This document shows, one piece after another, positions 1-10,163 of a stretch of DNA of 64,000 nt; the first letter of the stretch is position 1; each line of letters begins with the position of its first letter. Source of the DNA: Bryobacterales bacterium. GTDB lineage: Bacteria > Acidobacteriota > Terriglobia > Bryobacterales > Bryobacteraceae. The stretch lies in assembly GCA_016716385.1 (NCBI GenBank), contig JADJWL010000003.1:434001-498000 (forward strand), read 5' to 3'. The position numbers and the translations under genes were made by a program. The notes below the pieces were generated by a model. That model saw only the letters and a program-made list of their open reading frames with translations. It was not told the DNA's origin and searched no databases.

Positions 1-103
1 CTATGGTATCAAAAGCGCCCTGAGCAGATCACTCGCCTGCCGATGCCTGCGGTTTTGTCTTTTCGTCTTCGCGGCGCGACCCGGCGCCGCAGTCTGGAGC
101 CGC

Positions 104-193
104 TCAAGTCGGGACACCCAACTTCGGCAGGATCCAGCGGATCAGCACGAAGTAGCCTCCCGCGAACAGCAGAAACCAGAGGGTGTCGCTCAT
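104..193 (-). CDS. 29-residue single-span membrane protein
   Basis: A tiny reading frame whose ATG (191-193) follows the maeB stop codon directly (TAG-ATG). The end of maeB supplies a Shine-Dalgarno-like AAAGGG just upstream, so translational coupling is likely. The product is one hydrophobic helix (residues about 5-22) followed by a short tail reading ILPKLGVPT. It is too short for family assignment by eye, and no function is claimed. The good RBS, the coupling and the membrane-helix composition make it more credible than a random frame. It could still be a chance ORF. Confidence 0.5.
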   Translation of the reverse strand: MSDTLWFLLFAGGYFVLIRWILPKLGVPT

Positions 194-2491
194 CTACACC
201 CTTTGATGCACCAGCGCCGGAAAAGGTGACGGGGCCGGGTGGCGCTCCTGCGCCTCGACGACGGCGATCGCCGTCATGTTCACGATGTCGCTGACCTCCG
301 CGCCGCGCTGCAGCACATGAACGGGCTTCGACAAACCCATCAGGATCGGGCCGATCGCCTCGCACCCGCCGATGCGCGCCAGCAGCTTGTAGGCGATGTT
401 GCCGGATTCCAGGTTCGGAAAGACCAGCACGTTGGCCCCTCCATGCAACTGGCTGAACGGGTACGTGCTCTCGACGATTTCGGGCGTCACGGCTGTATCC
501 GCTTGCATCTCGCCATCCACCATCAGCTCCGGCATCCGCTCCCGGACCAGCCGTGTCGCCCTGGCGACCTTGTCGGCCAGCGGGTGGCGCGTGCTGCCGA
601 AGTTGGAGAACGAAAGCATGGCGACGCGCGGTTCCACGTCGAAGCGGCGCGCAGTCTCGGCGGCGGCGATCGCAATCTCCGCAAGGTCCTCCGCGGTGGG
701 TTCGATGTTGACCGTCGTATCAGCGAGGAAGTACATCTGCCCGGCCGCCGTAATCATCAGGTAGAGCCCGGACACCCGGCGCAGCCCGGGACGAACCGGA
801 ATGACCTGCAGCGCCGGACGGATTGTATCCGGATAGTGGGCGGTCAGGCCGCTGATCAGCGCGTCGGCGTCGCCCATCTCCACCATCATGGCGCCGAACA
901 GCGTCTTGTTGCGGATGAGGTCGGCCGCCTCGCGGCGGGTGACGCCCTTGCGGCAGCGCTTCCGGTAGAACTCCTCGGTGAAGCGATCGAGGTGCGAAGC
1001 CTTCGCCGGATCGAGAATCGTAAGGCCGGCGCCGGTCAAGTGCAGTTCCTCGAGGTGCGCGTGGATCACGTCCTCGTTCCCCAGCAGGATCGGTTCGGCG
1101 ATCTTCTCGTCGACAAGCTGCTGGCAGGCGCGCAGGATCTTCACCTCTTCGCCTTCGGGAAACACAACCCGCCGCGGCGACCGGCGCGCCTTGTGGATCA
1201 TGATGCGCATCACTTCGTGCGCCTTGCCCGCCATGCTTTCCAGCCGCTCGATATACGCGTCAAGATCGACCGGCTGCTGCGCGACGCCCGTGTCCATGGC
1301 GGCTTTGGCTACCGCCACCGCCTCCCGCGTCAGGACGCGCGGGTCGAACGGCTTGGGGATGATGTACTCTGGACCGAACTCCATCTCCTCGACTCCGTAA
1401 GCCCGGCGCACGGAATCCGGCACGTCTTCGCGCGCCAGCGACGCCAGGGCGTGAGTGGCGGCGAGCTTCATCTCGTCGTTGATCGTCGTGGCACGCACAT
1501 CGAGCGCGCCGCGGAAGATGAAGGGAAAACCGAGGACGTTGTTCACCTGATTGGGGAAGTCCGACCGGCCGGTGGCGATAATGGCGTCCGGACGCGCGGC
1601 CTTCGCCACGTCATAGGGGATCTCAGGGTCAGGATTGGCGAGCGCGAAGATGATCGGGTTGGGCGCCATCGACGCCACCATCTCCGGGGTCACGCAGTTT
1701 GCGATGGAAAGGCCGAGGAGCACGTCGGCGCCCTTCATGGCGTCGGCCAGCGTGCGTGCGTCCGTCTCGACGGCGAAACGCTCCTTGTACTTGTTCATTC
1801 CCGTGGCGCGGCCCTTGTAGATCACGCCCTTGGAGTCGCACATCAGGATGTTTTCGCGCTTCACACCCAGACGCACCATGTGCTCGCCGCTCGAGATAGC
1901 GCTCGCCCCGGCGCCGTTGATGACCAGCCTGATCGACTCAATCGCCTTGCCGGCAATCAGCAGCGAGTTGATCAGGCCGGCACCGGCAATGATCGCGGTG
2001 CCGTGCTGATCGTCGTGGAAGACCGGGATGCGCATGGTGCGCCGGCACTCCTCTTCCACCTCGAAGCAGTCCGGCGCCTTGATGTCTTCGAGGTTGATGC
2101 CGCCGAAGGTAGGTTCGAGCAACTGGCAGGCGCGGATGATCTCCTTGGGGTCGGCGGTGTTCAACTCGATATCGAAGACGTCGATATTGGCGAACCTCTT
2201 AAACAGGACCCCTTTGCCCTCCATTACCGGCTTCCCGGCCAGAGCGCCGATGTTGCCCAGGCCCAGCACGGCCGTGCCGTTGGTGACCACCGCGACCAGA
2301 TTGCCCTTCGCCGTGTAGCGGTAGGCGAGCGACGGGTCCCGTTCGATCTCCAGACAAGGCACGGCCACCCCGGGCGAGTAGGCCAGGCTCAAGTCGCGCT
2401 GGGTCCGGCAGGGCTTGGTCGGGGTGATCGATATTTTTCCGGGCGGGGGGGACTCGTGATATTCGAGAGCGTCTTCTTTCCGGATCTTCAT
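194..2491 (-). CDS. maeB: NADP-dependent malic enzyme fused to a phosphotransacetylase-like domain
   Basis: 765 residues, close to the usual length of about 760 for MaeB-type enzymes. Residues about 1-430 are malic enzyme: an early tyrosine motif (AYSPGVA), the GTAVLGLGNIG dinucleotide segment and the HDDQHGTA metal/substrate motif. Residues about 445 to the end are a phosphotransacetylase-like domain (VFPEGEE start, SGLTAHYPDT), which in this family is mostly regulatory and responds to acetyl-CoA. It converts malate to pyruvate and CO2 with NADP+ in the cytoplasm. The start is set by a GGAGGA at 2498-2503, six nt before the ATG at 2491. The frame stays open upstream to a TTG at 2554 but that extension has no RBS. 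A structured element (2515-2580) lies just upstream. Confidence 0.95.
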   Translation of the reverse strand: MKIRKEDALEYHESPPPGKISITPTKPCRTQRDLSLAYSPGVAVPCLEIERDPSLAYRYTAKGNLVAVVTNGTAVLGLGNIGALAGKPVMEGKGVLFKRFANIDVFDIELNTADPKEIIRACQLLEPTFGGINLEDIKAPDCFEVEEECRRTMRIPVFHDDQHGTAIIAGAGLINSLLIAGKAIESIRLVINGAGASAISSGEHMVRLGVKRENILMCDSKGVIYKGRATGMNKYKERFAVETDARTLADAMKGADVLLGLSIANCVTPEMVASMAPNPIIFALANPDPEIPYDVAKAARPDAIIATGRSDFPNQVNNVLGFPFIFRGALDVRATTINDEMKLAATHALASLAREDVPDSVRRAYGVEEMEFGPEYIIPKPFDPRVLTREAVAVAKAAMDTGVAQQPVDLDAYIERLESMAGKAHEVMRIMIHKARRSPRRVVFPEGEEVKILRACQQLVDEKIAEPILLGNEDVIHAHLEELHLTGAGLTILDPAKASHLDRFTEEFYRKRCRKGVTRREAADLIRNKTLFGAMMVEMGDADALISGLTAHYPDTIRPALQVIPVRPGLRRVSGLYLMITAAGQMYFLADTTVNIEPTAEDLAEIAIAAAETARRFDVEPRVAMLSFSNFGSTRHPLADKVARATRLVRERMPELMVDGEMQADTAVTPEIVESTYPFSQLHGGANVLVFPNLESGNIAYKLLARIGGCEAIGPILMGLSKPVHVLQRGAEVSDIVNMTAIAVVEAQERHPAPSPFPALVHQRV

Positions 2492-2514
2492 GGCGCGTCC
2501 TCCAGACACAAGAA

Positions 2515-2580
2515 AGGGGAGGGCGCCCGGAATCCGGGTGAACCGACCCAGCAAGTGGGTGTTCTAGCCCGCCCTCCCCT
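2515..2580 (-). terminator. Branched hairpin in the ybaK-maeB gap (terminator or maeB leader element)
   Basis: Read on the minus strand, an 11-bp perfect stem (2570-2580 with 2515-2525) encloses two further hairpins: 2546-2550 with 2556-2560 (loop of 5) and 2526-2530 with 2534-2538 (loop of 3), giving a three-way-junction shape. The 3' arm is followed by TTCTT. Only about 11 nt separate it from the maeB Shine-Dalgarno, so there is almost no room for a promoter after it. The maeB mRNA therefore probably carries it as a leader, or it acts as a terminator with read-through. It matches no riboswitch class I can name. Confidence 0.55.
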
Positions 2581-2596
2581 CGATCCGTGTGGGTGT

Positions 2597-3064
2597 TTAG
2601 TGCACACGGGCAAATGACACGATCATTGGCTCGGCAAGTTTCTGAAACTCGGCGAACTTCATGTGGATCGTATCGCGATGGGTTCCTCCGTTGAAAACGA
2701 TCTCTTCCTGGTCGGCCAAGCCGGAATCCACATATACCGGCATTCCGTACAAGGTTCCGAACGGTGGCATGGCGCCCAGCTCCACGTCCGGGAACAGTTG
2801 CGCCAGTTCGGCTTCGGTGGCAAGCCGCAGGTGCTGCACGCCCAGAATCGCACGTAGTTCCTGGAGATCGAGCACGCGGTTGCCCGGCACAACAGCCATC
2901 GAATAGCCATTGTCCGTCACGAAAACCACGGTCTTGGCGATTTCGTAGGGCGGCACGTGCTCGGCGTGCGCCACTTCGCGGGCCGTGTAGGCGAGCGGGT
3001 GTTGCGTGTGCGTGTAGGCTGCGCCACGCTGTTCCAGAAAGTCCTGCAAACGGGTCGAAATCAC
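2597..3064 (-). CDS. YbaK/EbsC-family aminoacyl-tRNA deacylase
   Basis: 155 residues, the typical size of single-domain YbaK/ProXp-type trans-editing proteins, which hydrolyse mischarged aminoacyl-tRNA (Cys- or Ala-tRNA-Pro in known members). Visible features are the KTVVFVTD segment with the conserved lysine, the VVPGNRVLDL strand-helix, and the GAMPPFGTLYG loop typical of the family substrate pocket. The start is GTG at 3064, preceded by a near-perfect AAAGGAGG seven nt away. Which aminoacyl-tRNA is edited cannot be read from the sequence. It lies 12 nt downstream of the small membrane protein gene and probably shares its transcript. Confidence 0.9.
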   Translation of the reverse strand: MISTRLQDFLEQRGAAYTHTQHPLAYTAREVAHAEHVPPYEIAKTVVFVTDNGYSMAVVPGNRVLDLQELRAILGVQHLRLATEAELAQLFPDVELGAMPPFGTLYGMPVYVDSGLADQEEIVFNGGTHRDTIHMKFAEFQKLAEPMIVSFARVH

Positions 3065-3076
3065 GACTTCCTCCTT

Positions 3077-3346
3077 TCAGTGAGAGTGCGCATGAGTATC
3101 GTGGGCGCGGCCGCGGAAGAACGGCGCCGCCGCTCCCCACACGAAAAGTAACAGGAAGATCGACCCGACGATCACGTCGTGCCGCGGGGTATGCCAGGAC
3201 GCCGGCAGCGGCGTCACGCCGAGGCCGAATGCGGCCGCCACGCTCAAGGCATGCAGATACCACACCCTGGCGCGGAAGAAGTGCAAACTCGCAAGGGCGA
3301 CGGCCACCGAGGCGCCGTACGCCAGAGCTACTACAAGATCAGACAT
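3077..3346 (-). CDS. Small multi-span membrane protein with His-rich tail
   Basis: 89 residues with three hydrophobic segments (about 5-20, 29-48, 57-75) and a short C-terminal tail in which four of the last eight residues are histidine (HDTHAHSH). No family is recognised. The His-rich tail could bind metal, which is inference only. The gene ends 12 nt before the ybaK-like start, whose strong RBS lies in that gap. It diverges from the propeller gene at 3441, leaving a 94-nt shared upstream region. Confidence 0.6.
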   Translation of the reverse strand: MSDLVVALAYGASVAVALASLHFFRARVWYLHALSVAAAFGLGVTPLPASWHTPRHDVIVGSIFLLLFVWGAAAPFFRGRAHDTHAHSH

Positions 3347-3440
3347 GGCGTCAGTCCTCGACCTGGAAATGCAAGTGCAATTCAGTCGCCGTTTGCCGTC
3401 TTGCGGGCCGGTCTCCTTCCAGCGTACCGTGAAGAACGAG

Positions 3441-4661
3441 ATGGCGCATCGTTTCTGGCTGTTCCTGTTGCTATCGCCTGCGTGCCTTGCGGCCGAGTGG
3501 CCGCAGTGGCGGGGACCGGCGCGCGATGGAGTGGTGCACGAAGTTCAGATCCCGGCTAACCTGCCGGAATCCCTGCGGCAACGCTGGAAGGTCGCCGTCG
3601 GCGAAGGACATTCGTCGCCGATCCTGGCTGGTGGCGCGCTCTTCGTGTTCTCTCGCCAGCAGGGGCGCGAGATCCTGCGCCGGATCGACCCGGGCGCCGG
3701 TAAGATCGCCTGGGAGCAGTCCTATCCCGCTCCGTACAAGATGAACCACGCGGCGGTGCGGCACGGGGAGGGACCCAAATCGACGCCGGTGTTTAGCGCC
3801 GGACGCGTCTACACCTTCGGAATCAGCGGCATCCTTTCCTGTTTCGACGCCGCCTCCGGTAAGAGGTTGTGGCAGAAGGAGTTTTCCCGCGAATCGGCCC
3901 GGACGTCTCCGCTTTACGGCGTCGCCATGTCGCCCGTGGTCGAAGGCGGCGTCCTGATTGTCCACGTGGGCGGACCGGACCGGGGCGCGGTCCTGGCGCT
4001 GGAGGCCGCCAGCGGCGCGGAGAAATGGCGCTGGAACGGCGACGCACCCGGCTACTCTTCCCCGGAAGTCGTTGAACTGGCGGGCGTCCGCCAGGTGATG
4101 ACGCAGGGCCGCTCCAAGGCGTTCTCGCTCGACGCCGCTACCGGAGCCCTGCTGTGGGAAGTGCCGTACACGACCGCTTATGACCAGAACTCGGTCTCAC
4201 CGGTCGTGTACCAGGGCCTGGTCATCCTGTCAGGCGTTCACAACGGGATCGTGGCCGTGCGTCCGCAGCGGGAAGGAACTGCCTGGTCCGTGCCGGAGGC
4301 CTGGAAAGTGACGGATGTCTCGCTGTACATGAGCACCCCAGTCCGGCGGGGACCAGTTCTGTATGGCTTGTCTCACAAGAACCGCGGGCAATTCTTCGCC
4401 CTGGACATCCGCAGCGGCAAGGTGCTTTGGACGAGCGAACCCCGGCAAGGAGACAACGCGGCGATTCTCCTGGCGGGAGAGACTCTCTGGCTCCTGCGCG
4501 ACGACGCGGAACTGATCGTAGCGCGAGCGGGCACGGAGGCGTTCCAGCCGCTGCGCCGGTATTCAGTGGCCGGCAGCCCGACCTGGGCACACCCCTTGCT
4601 CACGGCTGATGGGGTGGTTGTGAAGGACAAGGATTCTCTTGCCCTGTGGTCCTGGCGCTGA
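3441..4661 (+). CDS. Secreted PQQ-like beta-propeller repeat protein
   Basis: 406 residues starting with a Sec signal peptide (hydrophobic core FWLFLLLSPACLA, likely cut before EWPQWRG). The WPQWRGPxRDG opening is the standard start of outer-surface PQQ-like (pyrrolo-quinoline quinone repeat) propellers of Acidobacteria and Planctomycetes. Several blades carry the A-x-D/A-x-x-G-x-x-L/I-W pattern (for example FDAASGKRLWQKE, LEAASGAEKWRW, LDAATGALLWE). These proteins usually act as scaffolds or BamB-like folds, and PQQ enzymatic activity is not implied. The frame is open from 3345, but the signal peptide fixes the ATG at 3441. The gene stands alone between divergent and same-strand neighbours. 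Confidence 0.88.
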   Translation: MAHRFWLFLLLSPACLAAEWPQWRGPARDGVVHEVQIPANLPESLRQRWKVAVGEGHSSPILAGGALFVFSRQQGREILRRIDPGAGKIAWEQSYPAPYKMNHAAVRHGEGPKSTPVFSAGRVYTFGISGILSCFDAASGKRLWQKEFSRESARTSPLYGVAMSPVVEGGVLIVHVGGPDRGAVLALEAASGAEKWRWNGDAPGYSSPEVVELAGVRQVMTQGRSKAFSLDAATGALLWEVPYTTAYDQNSVSPVVYQGLVILSGVHNGIVAVRPQREGTAWSVPEAWKVTDVSLYMSTPVRRGPVLYGLSHKNRGQFFALDIRSGKVLWTSEPRQGDNAAILLAGETLWLLRDDAELIVARAGTEAFQPLRRYSVAGSPTWAHPLLTADGVVVKDKDSLALWSWR

Positions 4662-4826
4662 TATTCCGTTGTGCCTGAATTCGGGCGGAACCCTCATCGA
4701 CTTGAATGGCTAGATATTTGGGGAGGTCGATGATATTCTTGTGACTTCGGCCTGGCACCTTCCTCGCCTCCGGCTCAAGTTCCGGTCGCTGAGCCTGCGC
4801 CGTGCTTGAATGGAGTCACACTAGAC

Positions 4827-6875
<2,049 letters not shown>

Positions 6876-6877
6876 CT

Positions 6878-8101
6878 CTACCAGTTCGTAATCGACCCGT
6901 CCGGCCGGAAGAACATCGGCGTCGGCCGGACGGGGTCGCCCGTCACTTCCGCGGCCAGGGTCAGCGGCCGGGTGTCCAACTCGACGCCCAGGCCGGGGCG
7001 CTCGTTGGGCCACAGCTTCCCGTTGCGGAAATCGAAGTGCTGCGGCAGATGCGGCTCGTTCCGGGGTCCAGCGCCGGTCATCTCCATCAGGACGGGACCG
7101 GAGAACACGCCACAACAATGAACCAGCGCCGCTTCGGAAACAGGACCCGTGAAGTGGGGCGTCAGGCCGACGTAGTGCGTTTCGCAGATCGCCGCCAGCT
7201 TCATGAACTCCGTGATGCCGCCGCAGTTGGGGATGGTGACGCGGTTGTAGTCGATCCAGCGGTTTTCGATCATTTCGTTGATGTCCCAACGGTCGCCGAA
7301 CTGCTCGCCGACCGCGATCGGCACCTTCACCACGTTCCGGACTTCGCGGTAGACCCCGGGATTCTCGCTGCGCACGAGATCTTCGACGAAGTACGGCTCC
7401 AGGTCTTCGATCAGCGTCGAGAGGCGGACGGCGTCGGGCAGGTCGAGGCGCGTGTGGTAGTCGATGCACCAGTCGCCGTCCTTGCCGACGCCGTCGCGGA
7501 TCTCGCGGCAGTGTTCGAAGGTGCGGGTGACGGCGGTGCGGGAGTTGAACGCTCCGCCGGCGGCGTCGGCCACCGATGTGCGGAAGGCGCGGAATCCGGC
7601 TTCGACGCAGGCCTTGGCCGTCTCGCGCAAGGAGCCTTGCCGCGGGTAGCCGGTGGAATAGCACTCGACATGATCCCGCGAGAGCCCGCCCAGGAGCTGC
7701 CATACCGGCACGCCGAGCGCTTTGCCCTTGATGTCCCAAAGCGCCAGATCGAGCGCGCCCAGCGCATGGAGCTTTTCGCGGCCGGCGGGGTAGAAGTAGC
7801 CGCGGTACATCATCTGCCAGAGCCGGTCGGTGCGCGTCGGATCCTCGCCCAGAAGCATCGCGCCGCACTGTTCCACGGTGTCCTTCGAGCCGCCTTCCCC
7901 GATGCCGGTGATGCCGGCGTCGGTCTCCACCGTCACGATGTGCATGCTCTGGTTGAACAGCAGCTTCGAGTTCGGGTTGTGGTAGAACCGCACCCGGGTG
8001 ATCTTCATCTTCGGGATCTTCGCCTGCGCGGGCGAGGGCTGTGCAAGGGCCGCGGCGGCCGGGGCCAGCCAGCCGTTCCGGAGAAACGAGCGTCGCTGCA
8101 T
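6878..8101 (-). CDS. Mandelate racemase/muconate lactonizing enzyme-type enolase with export signal
   Basis: 407 residues. The N-terminus (MQRRSFLRNGWLAPAAAALA) is twin-arginine-like, with possible cleavage after AQA. The enolase capping domain follows (TDAGITGIGEGG), then the barrel with the LGALDLALWDIKGKALG segment, an acidic metal site (IDYHTR, DLEPYFVEDLV, VGEQF) and a late histidine region (LTPHFTGPVS). The family dehydrates or racemises sugar acids; the substrate is unknown. The start at 8101 has a TATCTT hexamer 10 nt upstream and no Shine-Dalgarno. Divergent from a Gfo/Idh/MocA gene and a DUF1080 gene, which suggests a role in sugar breakdown. A cofactor-free metal enzyme is compatible with Tat export. 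Confidence 0.88.
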   Translation of the reverse strand: MQRRSFLRNGWLAPAAAALAQPSPAQAKIPKMKITRVRFYHNPNSKLLFNQSMHIVTVETDAGITGIGEGGSKDTVEQCGAMLLGEDPTRTDRLWQMMYRGYFYPAGREKLHALGALDLALWDIKGKALGVPVWQLLGGLSRDHVECYSTGYPRQGSLRETAKACVEAGFRAFRTSVADAAGGAFNSRTAVTRTFEHCREIRDGVGKDGDWCIDYHTRLDLPDAVRLSTLIEDLEPYFVEDLVRSENPGVYREVRNVVKVPIAVGEQFGDRWDINEMIENRWIDYNRVTIPNCGGITEFMKLAAICETHYVGLTPHFTGPVSEAALVHCCGVFSGPVLMEMTGAGPRNEPHLPQHFDFRNGKLWPNERPGLGVELDTRPLTLAAEVTGDPVRPTPMFFRPDGSITNW

Positions 8102-8111
8102 GACGCTCACG

Positions 8112-8117
8112 AAGATA
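8112..8117 (-). promoter_or_regulatory. -10-like TATCTT upstream of the enolase-type gene
   Basis: TATCTT on the minus strand, 10 nt before the ATG at 8101, with no recognisable -35 box or RBS. It fits the recurring short-leader pattern of this window. Confidence 0.4.
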
Positions 8118-8205
8118 CCGCACCGCAAGGCCCCGCGCCACTTGACTTTGGCGCGGAATCTCGATACCTCAGTTTAGACTTGTCCCATTCTTAGGAGAAT
8201 GCACC

Positions 8206-9249
8206 ATGGCAGATTACAACATCGGTATTGTCGGACTGGGCTGGGTGGCCGGCGCCCATATTGAGACGTTCAAGCATGTAAACGGCGCCAACGTCACCGC
8301 GGTCTGCTCGCGGCGCCAGTTGGATCCCAAGCAACTGGAGAAGCAGTTCGGCATCCCGCTCAAGGTCTACACCGATTATGACGAGATGTTGAAGGATTCG
8401 TCCCTTGACGTCATCGACGTCTGTACGCCGCATCCCATGCATCCAGGGCAAACGATCGCCGCGGCGCGCGCCGGCAAGCACCTGCTCATCGAGAAGCCTC
8501 TCGGTCTCGACTACCAGGACACGCTGGACATGCGGAACGCGATTCGCGAAGCCGGCGTGCAGGCGGCCGTCTGTTTCGAGGTGCGCTACAGCCGGCAGGC
8601 GATGGCGATCCACTCGGCCATCGAGCGCGGCCTGCTGGGCGAAGTGCACTTTGCCGAAGTGGATTACTATCACGGGATCGGGCCCTGGTACGGCCAGTTC
8701 CCATGGAACATCAAGCGCGATTTCGGCGGCAGCAGCTTGCTCACCGCCGGGTGCCACGCGCTCGATCTGCTATTGCACTTCATGAAGGGCGAGGTGGAGG
8801 AAGTCGTCAGTTACAGCACGAAATCCCGCAGCACGATCTTCGAGCCATACGAATATGACACGACATCGGTGACGTTGCTGCGATTCCGTGACGGGCGGTT
8901 GGGTAAGGTGTCGTCGGTCACCGACTGTTTGCAGCCCTACTATTTCCATATGCACGTCGTGGGAAGCCAGGGCAGCGTCCTCGATGACAAACTCAGCACG
9001 CTCGCGTGGCCGGGTCTGGGCAAGGACCGGTGGACCCAGTTGGGCGCCCCGGTCGTCGATTCCGGCGATGTAAGCGATCACCCGTACCAACCGCAGTTCC
9101 AGGCCTTCGTCGACAGCCTCAGGGAAGGCAAGCCAATGCCCTACACGGATTTCGAGACGGCCTTCCAAAGCCACCGCGTGGTCTACGCCGCCGACCGTTC
9201 GGCCGCCGAGCGCAGACCCGTCAAACTGGAGGAGTTCCCCCTTGGTTAA
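8206..9249 (+). CDS. Gfo/Idh/MocA-family oxidoreductase
   Basis: 347 residues. The N-terminal Rossmann fold shows GIVGLGWVAGAH, then the family motif EKPLG (around residue 102) and the GCHALDLLLHF segment of the C-terminal alpha/beta domain. Members oxidise or epimerise sugars and inositols with NAD(P)(H) in the cytoplasm. There is no signal peptide, unlike many family members in this phylum. ATG 8206 follows a TAGGAGA Shine-Dalgarno. The stop overlaps the TTG start of the DUF1080 gene by 8 nt, so the two are co-translated. With the divergent enolase-type gene they form a plausible sugar-acid or glycoside catabolic set. Confidence 0.93.
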   Translation: MADYNIGIVGLGWVAGAHIETFKHVNGANVTAVCSRRQLDPKQLEKQFGIPLKVYTDYDEMLKDSSLDVIDVCTPHPMHPGQTIAAARAGKHLLIEKPLGLDYQDTLDMRNAIREAGVQAAVCFEVRYSRQAMAIHSAIERGLLGEVHFAEVDYYHGIGPWYGQFPWNIKRDFGGSSLLTAGCHALDLLLHFMKGEVEEVVSYSTKSRSTIFEPYEYDTTSVTLLRFRDGRLGKVSSVTDCLQPYYFHMHVVGSQGSVLDDKLSTLAWPGLGKDRWTQLGAPVVDSGDVSDHPYQPQFQAFVDSLREGKPMPYTDFETAFQSHRVVYAADRSAAERRPVKLEEFPLG

Positions 9250-10099
9250 GAGCAACCTCATTCGCCGGACCGGCCCGATCGCGCTGGCCGTATTCGCCGC
9301 CAGCCTGGTGTGGGCGCAGCCACCCGATCCGGGTCCGGTGATTATCCCGAAAGAAACGATTCGCCTGTTCGACGGCAAGAGCCTCGACCCGTTCTATACG
9401 TGGCTTGCCGAGCACGGCTACAACGACCCGGACAAGGTGTTCACCGTGGTCGACCAGATCGACGGCGCACCGGCCATTCGCATCAGCGGCCAGGGCTACG
9501 GCGGCATCGTCACGAAGAAGCGCTACGCGAACTACAAACTGATCGTCGAATACCGCTGGGGCCCGGTCACCTGGGGCCAGCGCAAGGACCGGACCCGCGA
9601 TTCCGGCATTCTGCTGCACGCGCAAGGCCGGGACGGCAACAGCAAGGCGGATTTCACGGGTCCGTGGATCCGGTCAGTGGAGTGCCAGATCATCGAGGGC
9701 GGCGTCGCCGATTTCATTCTCGTCGGCGGCTATGAGCCGAACGGCGAGATCATTCGTCCGGGTCTGACGGCACGGGTCCGAAAGGATCGCGACGGCGAGA
9801 ACGTTTTCGATCCGAAGGCGGCGCCGCAACGGTTCGTCCAGGGCCGCATCAACTGGTATGGCCGCGACGTCGACTGGGCCGACAAGCTCGGTTTCCGCGG
9901 GCGCGAGGATGTCGAGAGCCCGTACCCGCAGTGGACGCGCATCGAAGCGATTTGCGACGGCGGCAAGATCACCTACTACGTGAACGGCAAGCTCGTGAAC
10001 GAAGGCACGGAGTCGACGCTCACGGACGGCAAACTGCTGTTCCAGACCGAGGGCGCGGAGATCTTCTTCCGCCGCATCGACCTGGAACCGCTGCGGTAG
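9242..10099 (+). CDS. Secreted DUF1080 (3-keto-disaccharide hydrolase-like) protein
   Basis: 285 residues with a Sec signal peptide (IALAVFAASLVWA, cleaved before QPPDP). The DUF1080/concanavalin-like jelly roll is recognisable from IRLFDGKSLDPFYTW, the GGIVTKKRYANYKLIVEYRWG strand pair, DSGILLHA and WIRSVECQIIEGG. Characterised relatives act on 3-keto-glycosides or bind glycans; the exact substrate here is unknown. The start is TTG at 9242, inside the end of the upstream dehydrogenase, set by GGAGGAG at 9228-9234, seven nt before. A 3-keto-sugar hydrolase next to a Gfo/Idh/MocA dehydrogenase fits the known 3-ketoglycoside route. Confidence 0.9.
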   Translation: MVKSNLIRRTGPIALAVFAASLVWAQPPDPGPVIIPKETIRLFDGKSLDPFYTWLAEHGYNDPDKVFTVVDQIDGAPAIRISGQGYGGIVTKKRYANYKLIVEYRWGPVTWGQRKDRTRDSGILLHAQGRDGNSKADFTGPWIRSVECQIIEGGVADFILVGGYEPNGEIIRPGLTARVRKDRDGENVFDPKAAPQRFVQGRINWYGRDVDWADKLGFRGREDVESPYPQWTRIEAICDGGKITYYVNGKLVNEGTESTLTDGKLLFQTEGAEIFFRRIDLEPLR

Positions 10100-10106
10100 C
10101 GGTTCC

Positions 10107-10142
10107 GCGCGGCCGTGGCTCCAGCGGGGACCACGGCCGCGC
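10107..10142 (+). terminator. GC-rich hairpin after the DUF1080 gene
   Basis: A perfect 12-bp inverted repeat (10107-10118 with 10131-10142) around a 12-nt loop, starting 7 nt after the DUF1080 stop. No T-run follows, so it is either a weak terminator or an mRNA 3'-end stabiliser. Confidence 0.55.
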
Positions 10143-10150
10143 GACAGTGT

Positions 10151-10156
10151 TACCCT
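10151..10156 (+). promoter_or_regulatory. -10-like TACCCT before the gene at 10164
   Basis: TACCCT ends 7 nt before the GTG at 10164, just after the hairpin at 10107-10142. There is no RBS in between, consistent with a leaderless transcript. Confidence 0.4.
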
Positions 10157-10163
10157 CAAAGTT

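Noticed and set aside
239..2617. A 792-codon open frame antisense to maeB
   Set aside because: It mirrors the high-GC coding strand of a recognised enzyme and encodes a His/Arg-rich sequence without any family features. Other long antisense frames (15388-16659, 17305-18573, 41596-43770, 57092-59197, 59474-61273) were rejected for the same reason.
8142..8169. TTGACT-like -35 with a weak -10 before the Gfo/Idh/MocA gene
   Set aside because: The -10 candidates at 16-17 nt spacing (ATACCT or TACCTC) match poorly, so it is not listed as a promoter.
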